The position numbers and the translations under genes are program-made. This document shows positions 56,704 through 64,000 of a stretch of 64,000 nt of DNA, piece after piece; position 1 is the stretch's first letter; every line of letters begins with the position of its first letter. The stretch comes from Bremia lactucae (Eukaryota > Oomycota > Peronosporomycetes > Peronosporales > Peronosporaceae), in contig NW_027152021.1 in the NCBI RefSeq assembly GCF_004359215.1, positions 8,941 to 72,940 of the forward strand, given 5' to 3'. The notes beneath the pieces are model-generated. The model did no database searches. It saw nothing but the letters and a program-made list of their open reading frames with translations, and was not told the DNA's origin.

Positions 56704-56896
56704 TAGCATTGCATTATAAAAATACAGTTGGCTTTACAAGCTGATGCTGATGTTGCAGACTTGTTTATTAAATTTTGAATGACAAATTAAAATAGGTAAT
56801 TTTGCAAGAAGAATAGGAATTTTTATTGAAAATCAAACTTGAGGATACCTTTTAAGAAATTATACTTATTTTCTATCAGAGATAGTTTGCCGATTG

Positions 56897-56912
56897 TCAT
56901 TCTCCTCATTTT
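56897..56912 (+). promoter_or_regulatory. Initiator-like element of prolyl oligopeptidase gene
   Basis: TCATTCTCCTCATTTT fits the oomycete initiator pattern (CATTC plus pyrimidines and a CA-TTT half) and lies 11 bp before the ATG at 56923. Confidence 0.45.
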
Positions 56913-56922
56913 CGAGATCTAA

Positions 56923-59190
56923 ATGAAAAAAGCGATGAAGAATAGTGGTTTGCTTGCTGAGAAGCTAGTCTATCCCAACGTACGCCGTAGCGATATCGTT
57001 GAGACTCTGCATGGTGTGCAGGTGGAAGACCCCTACCGCTGGCTAGAGGATCCAGACTTGCCCGATACGCGCGACTTTGTCGAGAAGCAGAACGACGTAA
57101 CGCAGCGCGTGTTTGCTCAAATGCCGTTCGTCGATGACGTTAAGGCACGTATGACGGAGCTTTTCAATTACGAAAAATACTCGGCACCGCGTAAGCACGG
57201 GGGCAAGTACGTTTTCTCGAAGAATGACGGACTGCAGAACCAAAGCGTCTTATACATCCAAGACGAGCTGCGTGGCGAACCGCGTGTGTTACTGGATCCC
57301 AACAGTTTAGCAGAGGATGGCACGGCCGCTCTGTCGAGCCATGCATTTTCAGAGGCTAAAAACGGGGACGGCAAGCTTTTTCTCGCGTATGGAATCTCGC
57401 GTGGCGGCTCTGATTGGCAAACGATAAAGGTCATGGCAGCTCACGACAATAACAACACCTTAGACGATACTGTCGAGTGGGTCAAGTTTTCCGGCATCTC
57501 GTGGACACACGATGATCAAGGCTTCTTTTATTCACGCTACCCACCGCCGGAGAAGATGAAAGACGACCAGCATGATGACCAAGAAGGACCCAAGCGAGGT
57601 ACCGAGACAGATGCTAACATGAATCACCAGGTCTGGTACCACAAGCTACATACGCCACAATCGGAAGACAAATTGGTGTACGCATACCCAACTGAACCGA
57701 CCTTTAATGTCAGTGCTGAAGTTTCGGATGATGGCATGAAATTGTTGCTTTATGTCCAAGATGGGTGCAAAAATGCCAACATGATTCATATTGCTGATTT
57801 AAGCGGTTTTAACACTTTTTTGTCGGGAACACAAGAGACTACGATCTCTGTCATAAAACTTGTGGATACAATGGACGATGCGTACTCGTACATTTTAAAC
57901 GACGGTGATTTCTATTATTTTAAAACGAATGCCAATGCCCCGCGCGAGCGTGTGGTCCGAACCAAGATAAGCGAGGACACAACTGCATTTGTGTGGGATG
58001 AAGTGATTCCAGAACAACAAGACGCCATTGTTATTGAAAGTGTCCACCCTGTAGCGCCGAATTTGCTGGTTGTGCAGCTCGTAAGGAATGTACACAACGA
58101 AATGCACGTCTATAATCTCGACGGTGTGTTCCAATACGAAATTTCGCTACCCAGTGTGGGTACAGTTAACGTAGCCAGTAAACGCACTGAGTCGGAATTT
58201 TTTTACCACTTTATCTCGTTCCTTTACCCTGGTTCAATCTTTCGACTGGATTTGTCGACGAAATGTGCAGACTCGGGTGCAGCTCCTCCCGCCGAGCTCT
58301 TTCGGGAGACAAAAGTAAAGGGGTTTGATCCAAGTCAGTTCGAAGCTCAGCAAGTATTCTACCCCTCAAAGGATGGCACGAAGATCCCCATGTTCCTTGT
58401 CAAGCGTAAAAACGCACTAAAAAACGGCGAATTGCCCGTGTATTTATACGGTTACGGAGGTTTCAATATCTCGCTCACACCAGCGTTTAGCGTTTCGAGG
58501 CTTGTGTTCGTGCAGCATTTTAATGGCATGCTGGCACTTCCAAATTTGCGTGGTGGTGGTGAGTACGGAGAGCAGTGGCACCAGGATGGCATGTTACATA
58601 AAAAGCAGAATGTCTTTGACGATTTCCACGGCGCTGCAGAGTACCTGATTCAGGAAGGCTATACAAACCCTTCAAAGATTGCTATTCACGGTGGCTCGAA
58701 TGGCGGTCTATTAGTGGCAGCAGTGGGTAACCAGCGACCGGATCTTTACCGTTGCATCGTGGGAGCTGTAAGTGTCGTAGACATGCTGCGTTTCCACAAG
58801 TTTACGATCGGGCATGCGTGGCGCACGGAGTATGGAGACCCGGAGGTAGCAGACGATTTTCACTGCATTCGTCGCTACTCACCAGTGCACAATGTGCCTC
58901 GAGCTGATAGTCCAATGATGCAAAAACTTTCGGAGCGTGGCGGTTTTCCATCCGTGCTTTTGACGACGGGTGACCACGACGATCGTGTTGTCCCTTTGCA
59001 TTCGTATAAACTCATTGCGGAACTTCAGCATCAACTCGGAACCTCAGAGTCGCAAACGAATCCTTTGCTCATTCGTATTGATACAAAGTCCGGCCACGGA
59101 GCTGGAAAACCAACAACCAAAATCATTGAAGAAACGTCTAAGGTGTTCGCTTACATTGCGTGGAACCTCTGCGCTCCTTTTGTCGCTTAA
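56923..59190 (+). CDS. PREP: Prolyl oligopeptidase (S9A)
   Basis: 755 residues in one exon, close to the family length of about 710. The N-terminal segment has YPNVRRSD, VEDPYRWLEDPD and FNYEKYSAP. The propeller covers about 75-430. The catalytic domain has YGYGGFNISLTPAF, LPNLRGGGEYGEQWH, and the nucleophile in GGSNGGLL (Ser592). Asp687 lies in DHDDRVVP and His725 in SGHGAGKP. It is a cytosolic serine peptidase that cuts after proline in short peptides. No signal peptide. The first 15 residues add a small basic extension. An in-frame downstream start (MKNSGLL) is possible. Confidence 0.96.
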   Translation: MKKAMKNSGLLAEKLVYPNVRRSDIVETLHGVQVEDPYRWLEDPDLPDTRDFVEKQNDVTQRVFAQMPFVDDVKARMTELFNYEKYSAPRKHGGKYVFSKNDGLQNQSVLYIQDELRGEPRVLLDPNSLAEDGTAALSSHAFSEAKNGDGKLFLAYGISRGGSDWQTIKVMAAHDNNNTLDDTVEWVKFSGISWTHDDQGFFYSRYPPPEKMKDDQHDDQEGPKRGTETDANMNHQVWYHKLHTPQSEDKLVYAYPTEPTFNVSAEVSDDGMKLLLYVQDGCKNANMIHIADLSGFNTFLSGTQETTISVIKLVDTMDDAYSYILNDGDFYYFKTNANAPRERVVRTKISEDTTAFVWDEVIPEQQDAIVIESVHPVAPNLLVVQLVRNVHNEMHVYNLDGVFQYEISLPSVGTVNVASKRTESEFFYHFISFLYPGSIFRLDLSTKCADSGAAPPAELFRETKVKGFDPSQFEAQQVFYPSKDGTKIPMFLVKRKNALKNGELPVYLYGYGGFNISLTPAFSVSRLVFVQHFNGMLALPNLRGGGEYGEQWHQDGMLHKKQNVFDDFHGAAEYLIQEGYTNPSKIAIHGGSNGGLLVAAVGNQRPDLYRCIVGAVSVVDMLRFHKFTIGHAWRTEYGDPEVADDFHCIRRYSPVHNVPRADSPMMQKLSERGGFPSVLLTTGDHDDRVVPLHSYKLIAELQHQLGTSESQTNPLLIRIDTKSGHGAGKPTTKIIEETSKVFAYIAWNLCAPFVA

Positions 59191-59333
59191 GGCTTTTCAT
59201 TTGCCCACGAAAAAAGATATTGAAAGGTCTAGAACCTGTAAGTCCAAAGCTGACATCAATAGAGTACAAGATCAAGTGTTTCCATCTAAGTCTTACTCGT
59301 CAGAACCCGATAGGCAAATAACCTTTTCTTTCA

Positions 59334-60719
59334 TTAAAAACTCTCCAGATTCTCTTCAGTAGCGCCATCAAGTGCAGCTCGGCAAGCTTGAATTGCATCA
59401 GGATTACACATGATGCTTACAGGAAGACTGCCTTGGTACTGAAGCTGTTCTCTACTAGTAGGACCCAACTCGTACGTGTTGGCACCTTGAACGAGCATTG
59501 TGCACTCCATTGCCTTCTGTAGGGACAAAAATGCGTCATTGATTTGGTCGCTCGTAATTGTAGCAAATGCATGCTCAACACTAGTTACGAGCTCCGAGAT
59601 CCCTGAATTTGATACATTGCGCGATCCGAAAGATAAGGTCTTTACTGATGCTTGAATAGACTGAAAAAGCAAGCTATTCATGACAGTAAAGTCGGGCGAA
59701 TACGGTGGGAGGTTCTGCAGCTGGATATGCCATCCATCTCTTCGACCTTCTTCGAAAAATATTCCATCACCAACGCATCGAACCTTCGTGCTGTCTTGCT
59801 GAATATACACAGTAAAGTGCATTGGCATTTTCTGTCGAATAGCTGGAATAATGAGCTCTGCGAGCATCTGTCGCACGTCATCTTTTGTCACGGTTTCCAT
59901 CGCTTCAAACGTTTTATCGGGCTGAAAAGACTTGACCGAACTGCACAATTGTTTCGCTTCTCGCACAAATGGCCATGCACCAATTTTACCATCGTAAAAG
60001 TCGCGTCTTACGGGATCCCACTGCGGACGGGCTACAGCCACCATAAACATAACCTTTGTTTTTCGATCTCGTGGAAGCGACAACCACTTAAGATTGATAT
60101 GCACGACATTATGCATGTCGTCAAAAAGTCCATTCGGCCGTAGTTTTTTGGCACAATATTGCAGTCGCTCGAGCTTGTTCTTGTCCGTGAGGGAAGGTTT
60201 GATGGCATTAATCGAAGGAGTTCCTTCTTCCTTCAAAAGCTCGTGCAGTGTTGTCTTTGGAATACCCACAGCTGTAGCTAGTGCACGAATGGATCCCCGC
60301 CGGGATAAAGGAATGTCTTTTACGCGCTTGAGCTCTGCAGACCAGTCGCGCTTTCGCCGACCGCGGCGTCCAATTTTCCTTGATGCGATATCGCACACTT
60401 CATCACCATTTTCGAGGCTCTGTACCGCACGCTTCCAGAGTCTCGAAACTGTACGGCGATCGACGCCAAATTCCGCTGCTGCTTCTGTGACAGCGTGTCG
60501 CATGAGCTTCGTCGTGCCTTCGACCCGTCGCTTTAAAAGGAACTCAAGCATCTTGCGGCGCTCCTCAAATGTCAAATTTCTGCTTCCGCGCTCTTTCCAG
60601 GCGCTAGTCTTTTTATCACATGACGCAATGATGCAACTCTTGGCAATAGTGGACGACTGTGGAACGGGCGAATGCTCCTCGGACGTAGGCTGAGCGAGGG
60701 TTCGAGACAGCTCGGTCAT
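59334..60719 (-). CDS. Tc1/mariner-like transposase-derived protein, catalytic residues lost
   Basis: 461 uninterrupted codons. Helix-turn-helix regions are at about 48-100 (LTFEERRKMLEFL, FGVDRRTVSRLWKRA) and 130-165 (IPLSRRGSIRALATAVG, IPKTTLHELL). The DDE domain begins at 203 with NVVHINLKW, where related transposases have H-I-D-E-K-W, so the first catalytic Asp is Asn209. The second is kept (YIQQD, Asp309). The third block reads YSPDFTVMNSLLF instead of the usual SPDLNVLDLGFF, giving Asn348. An intact frame with two of three catalytic residues replaced suggests a domesticated, DNA-binding-only protein. It is in tandem with a paralogue 177 bp away; no terminal repeats were seen. Convergent with PREP. 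Confidence 0.82.
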   Translation of the reverse strand: MTELSRTLAQPTSEEHSPVPQSSTIAKSCIIASCDKKTSAWKERGSRNLTFEERRKMLEFLLKRRVEGTTKLMRHAVTEAAAEFGVDRRTVSRLWKRAVQSLENGDEVCDIASRKIGRRGRRKRDWSAELKRVKDIPLSRRGSIRALATAVGIPKTTLHELLKEEGTPSINAIKPSLTDKNKLERLQYCAKKLRPNGLFDDMHNVVHINLKWLSLPRDRKTKVMFMVAVARPQWDPVRRDFYDGKIGAWPFVREAKQLCSSVKSFQPDKTFEAMETVTKDDVRQMLAELIIPAIRQKMPMHFTVYIQQDSTKVRCVGDGIFFEEGRRDGWHIQLQNLPPYSPDFTVMNSLLFQSIQASVKTLSFGSRNVSNSGISELVTSVEHAFATITSDQINDAFLSLQKAMECTMLVQGANTYELGPTSREQLQYQGSLPVSIMCNPDAIQACRAALDGATEENLESF

Positions 60720-60896
60720 GCTCTAGGCGGACACAACCAGTTTTCGTGACATTAATTGGCTGTAAAATAAAAAAACATCTTGCCCCGTTGCGTGGTTCAC
60801 ACACAAAAAAAACATTTTGTGCAACACAACACTAAGTGGACCAAACGCAGTATATATTCGACATATATTAAATAAGCTTATATTTATGACTTCCAA

Positions 60897-62462
60897 TTAA
60901 TAATTTGACGCCAATTTTGCTTGATTAAAATTGTTCAAAGCGGATTGACAAGCGAGCAGAGCCTCCTGCTTGCATAAAATGCTTACTGGCAGACTGCCAT
61001 CGTGCTGTAGACTCTTCTTGGTTGCATCTTCATTCGATATTAAATCATTGGAGCCGCCACTTACCATGATACATTCCATCATCTTCTGCAACGCTAGAAA
61101 TGCATCGTTGATTTGCCGCTTAGTGACTGCAGCGAATGCTCGCTCCACGCTAGCAATTAATTCAATGAGAGGAGCCAGCCGCATCGAAATACTTCGTGAT
61201 GTCATCTCGGGCGTAAGAATTTTGAGAAAATCGTGATGTAGCACAACAAGCTCTGGGCTGTAGGCTGGCTGATACTGCACTTGAATGTCCCAGCCATCTG
61301 TTTTGCCATATTCTGCAATCACGGGATCATGAGGCATCAAACGCATTTGCTGGTTGTCTAGCTGAATATAAAGCGGTTCATTGCGCAACGAACTTGGCAT
61401 CTTTGCCTTGATTGCTGGAATGACATTACTTGTAACCATTGTCTGTATATCTTTTCTAGTAATTGTCTCAAGCACGCGCAAGTGGCGCCCACCATGTAAA
61501 GCTGCTTCATTCCATGGCACCATATTTATTTCAAAATACGACTCAATGGAGGGATCCGCTACGATAAATGTCCAGACACCAAGCTTTCCATCAAAAAGTT
61601 GCTGTCGCTTTCGATCCCATTGAGGTCGAGCAACCGCAATTAAAAACATCGCTTTCGTTTTTTCGGAGTCGCGCAATGCACACCATTTCGTGTTGATGTG
61701 CACCACATGAAACATGTCATGAAATACACCATTTGGCTGTATCTTTCGTGAACAGAACTTTAAACGACCGTGTTTATTTCGAGCAGAGAGGGCTGGTTTA
61801 ATCACATTTACCATCCTCGGTTTGGCCTCAGAGCTTGAGTCGTGTTGATCGTCTGTCGTGTCCACAGCACTACCATCAGACTTTTCGTATCGAAGTAAGC
61901 GGAATAATGTTGTACGCGGGACACCAACTGCTGTGGAAAGTGCGCGAATCGATCCTCGTTGACTTAGTGGAAGCTACTTTAACTGCTCCAGGACGGCGGA
62001 GTAGTCTTTCCTTTTACGACCGGAGTTTCCGCGCTTCTTAGATAGCACCTGCTTCATCACAGCATCAGCGGATGCTCCTCCATCTAAGGCGGTCTTCATA
62101 AGGTTCCAAATGCGTGACACGGTATTGCGATGCACTTCAAATCTGTCCGCAGCAGCGGAGATGACCGCACGCGGCAAGTGAGTCTTGCCCTGATTGTGAT
62201 TGAGCAAAAATTCGGCCATAATAAGACGCTGAGTGTCTGTCAGATTTGGCTTCCGACGATTCGGGAACTTATTCACAGCAGGCAATTGAGTTGAGGATCC
62301 TGCATGATCGAGACACTCGGTTTCTGGTAAGTCCATTATTGGAATAGGTTTTCCGTCACTTAAAGACATCCTCAGCGAATCAGCTATGTCAAAAGTGTAT
62401 TTTGTCCAGTCAAAATTGATTGATGAAGATGTCAATGAGAAAAGGTAAAATACATTCTTCAA
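60897..62462 (-). pseudogene. Second transposase-derived paralogue with one in-frame TAG
   Basis: 522 codons in one register, open except for a TAG at 61976-61974 between EQLK and LPLSQRGSIRAL. The latter matches VKDIPLSRRGSIRAL of the neighbour, so the stop replaces a coding position, not an intron. The N-terminal helix-turn-helix is intact (NLTDTQRLIMAEFL, FEVHRNTVSRIWN). The DDE part has VVHINTKW (first Asp to Asn, as in the neighbour), YIQLDNQQ (second Asp kept) and YSPELVVLHHDFL (third Asp to His). The better start may be the ATG at 62369 (MSLSDGKP), since 62462 leaves only 27 bp to the divergent DPM3 ATG. Readthrough, sequencing error or a recent nonsense mutation are all possible. Confidence 0.72.
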
Positions 62463-62466
62463 AATT
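62452..62466 (+). promoter_or_regulatory. Initiator-like element of DPM3
   Basis: ACATTCTTCAAAATT matches the oomycete initiator (CATTC, pyrimidines, CAAATT) and lies 24 bp upstream of the ATG at 62490. Confidence 0.5.
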
Positions 62467-62489
62467 ATTCTGTTAAAATTGGTTTTACG

Positions 62490-62768
62490 ATGCTAAAATA
62501 CCAGAAGTGGCTTGCAGCGTTCGCAGTACTGCTTACACTGTGGCTACTCTTGCTGCAGTACGCAAGCGATCAAGCTAAGGATCCGCATATGCTACAAGTC
62601 GTGATGGCGCTACCCATTTATGCACTACTTTCCTATGGTGCTTACTCGTTGGCGGTAATTGCGTTCTCAGTCATGGCCGTGCAGGATTTCCCTGAGGCTG
62701 CCAAGGAATTAGAAAATCAAGTGGTGGAGGCTCGCGCTGATTTGATTAAAAAGGGATTTCAATTCTAA
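62490..62768 (+). CDS. DPM3: Dolichol-phosphate mannosyltransferase subunit 3
   Basis: 92 residues, the family length. Two membrane helices: about 8-25 (WLAAFAVLLTLWLLLLQ) and 37-60 (VVMALPIYALLSYGAYSLAVI). They are followed by a soluble coiled coil (FPEAAKELENQVVEARADLIKKGF), whose EL-x3-V-x2-A-x2-DL-x2-KG pattern is the DPM3 signature. It anchors the catalytic DPM1 in the ER membrane for dolichol-phosphate-mannose synthesis, used in N-glycans and GPI anchors. The gene is divergent from the transposase paralogue. Confidence 0.88.
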   Translation: MLKYQKWLAAFAVLLTLWLLLLQYASDQAKDPHMLQVVMALPIYALLSYGAYSLAVIAFSVMAVQDFPEAAKELENQVVEARADLIKKGFQF

Positions 62769-63095
62769 GCTGCTCTTTTGTTTTAAAACGAAAGTAGAGC
62801 TGAGTGCTGCAAACGAAGATGTGGATGCCCGCCGACATCGTTGATGTGACGTCAGATTGAAAACGACTAGATTTAGTATTATATTCCCGATCAAATAACA
62901 TTGATAGGTGTACCACACTAAATTAATTAGTTGGTGGATCTCAGAAGTTTCCTCAGGGCACAGCATTACCCGTCACGTGAGTGTGGCTGCGTAAAGACAT
63001 CTATTTAACGCGTCAGGCTCTGGTAAGCACTCTTAATCTCTGCACTTGCTAAGTTCAAGTGCTACTGCAAGCTTCGCAAGATCTCGTGACGCATA
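62769..63095. other. Intergenic between DPM3 and TFIIB
   Basis: 327 bp with nothing recognised beyond ordinary 3' and 5' flanks. Confidence 0.5.
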
Positions 63096-64000
63096 ATGGG
63101 AGGCGAGTGCGCGCCGGATCATTGCCGCGAGTGCGGAAGCAAAGATGTTGTGACGGACTTTAGCGCTGGGGACGTAGTTTGTCGTGGTTGCGGTATGATC
63201 CTTGGTGAGCGCATTATAGATGATTCCCCCGAATGGCGAACATTTGCTAATGATGATCGGGGTGGTGACCCCGCTGCAAAATCTAGAGTTGGCGATGTCG
63301 CAGACGCGCGGCTTGACAGCCTCTCGCTATCCACGTATCTAGTAGATCCGAAAAAAAGCGGTGGGGGTGCCGACAGCAGTAAACATAAACGTCCCAATAT
63401 CTCATCCGATAGCGCCAAGGTGAAAAGGATGCAGCGTAACATGGCGCGAATTCAAGAAGTTGCCGATTATTTATCGCTGCCAAAGAAGATTGTAGAGGTC
63501 GCACTGGATATATACGCTGACGCAGAGAAGCAGGAAATCAACATGCGAGGACCGGAACGAGAGAGTATGGCCGTCGCAGTATTATTTATTGCGTGCAGAA
63601 AAGCTAGCAACGCTCGGTCATTGAAGGAGTTTGAAGAAGCTTCTGGCATCCCAAAGCGTCGTATTGGCAAGTCATTTATGAGCTTGCAGCGGCAATTAAA
63701 ACTTGAAGTAAAACAGGCGACGACCGAGGAATATGTGCAACGCTTTTGCTCGAGACTGGGACTGCCAAACAAGACGCAGATGATTGCACACACGGTGGCT
63801 CAGAAGGCTGATCGGCTCGAATTGTCCAATGGACAGCCTCCAGTGGCAGTAGCAGCGTCAGTAATATACCTCGTCGCAGCCTACACGAACGCGAAGCGCT
63901 CAATCCAGGAGATTAGTGATGTAACCATGATTGGCGAGAAGAGTATGAAGAGAGTGTGCAAGGAGCTGAACAAAAGCCGCGTTGTGTTGTTCGAAGGTGT
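63096..64000 (+). CDS. GTF2B: Transcription initiation factor TFIIB, partial at window end
   Basis: 301 codons are present and the frame runs off the window. The zinc ribbon has Cys10, 13, 29 and 32 (CRECG, CRGCG). The B-finger/linker region follows (SPEWRTFANDD, SRVGD). Cyclin repeat 1 is at about 110-190 (PERESMAVAVLFIACRKASNARSLKEFE). Cyclin repeat 2 starts at about 205 (VQRFCSRLGLPNKTQM, PPVAVAASVIYLVAAYTNAKRSIQEISDV). It bridges TBP and Pol II at promoters. The expected full length is about 310-345, so only the last few residues are missing. No intron in the visible part. Confidence 0.95.
   Translation, partial: MGGECAPDHCRECGSKDVVTDFSAGDVVCRGCGMILGERIIDDSPEWRTFANDDRGGDPAAKSRVGDVADARLDSLSLSTYLVDPKKSGGGADSSKHKRPNISSDSAKVKRMQRNMARIQEVADYLSLPKKIVEVALDIYADAEKQEINMRGPERESMAVAVLFIACRKASNARSLKEFEEASGIPKRRIGKSFMSLQRQLKLEVKQATTEEYVQRFCSRLGLPNKTQMIAHTVAQKADRLELSNGQPPVAVAASVIYLVAAYTNAKRSIQEISDVTMIGEKSMKRVCKELNKSRVVLFEG

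Noticed and set aside
59652..60693. Two long + strand frames (163 and 199 codons)
   Set aside because: Both are antisense to the intact 461-codon transposase-derived gene.

Overview
The window reads as nuclear DNA of an oomycete, most likely a Peronosporales plant pathogen (Phytophthora or downy mildew type). The evidence is compact genes with short GT-AG introns (about 40-100 bp), intergenic gaps of 100-300 bp, CATTC-type initiator motifs just upstream of start codons, and Ty3/gypsy chromodomain elements and LINEs typical of these genomes.

Layout. 1-3730: two decayed Ty3/gypsy pol fragments in opposite orientations. 3731-4690: no gene seen. 4691-17100: a decayed LINE on the + strand (39-bp repeats, coiled-coil ORF1-like pieces, endonuclease, reverse transcriptase), containing a 3,975-bp segment present twice and joined by a single N at 10449. 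17100-18230: unresolved degenerate DNA with a 119-bp foldback. 18233-21777: a gypsy element on the - strand with one LTR. 21828-29994: a 4,083-bp host segment present twice and joined by a single N at 25911, carrying RPA43, NDUFS8, a TFIIIC subunit and an RRM/CCCH/B-box gene that is complete only in the second copy. 31086-36641: eIF2-beta, mitochondrial L24, Pol III RPC31-like, an AT-hook protein and a CAP-Gly/TBCC fusion. 37143-47363: two abutting LTR-element assemblies, one of them two inverted arms around a 100-N gap. 47501-64000: VPS35L, NUP54, a small two-exon gene that looks like nuclear-encoded Cox1-c, an RBBP5-like WD protein, prolyl oligopeptidase, two tandem transposase-derived genes with lost catalytic residues, DPM3 and the start of TFIIB.

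Gene content. The host genes are housekeeping. An unusual share serves transcription: a Pol I subunit, a Pol III subunit, a TFIIIC subunit, TFIIB and an RBBP5-like COMPASS subunit. Two more are mitochondrial respiratory components (NDUFS8, Cox1-c) and one is a mitoribosomal protein. Many are in divergent pairs with about 30-300 bp between starts.

Most notable: the Cox1-c gene, the tandem domesticated transposases, the CAP-Gly/TBCC fusion, the RRM-CCCH-B-box-R3H protein, a long antisense frame in one gypsy element, and two N-joined duplications that look like unmerged overlapping contigs and would double gene counts.
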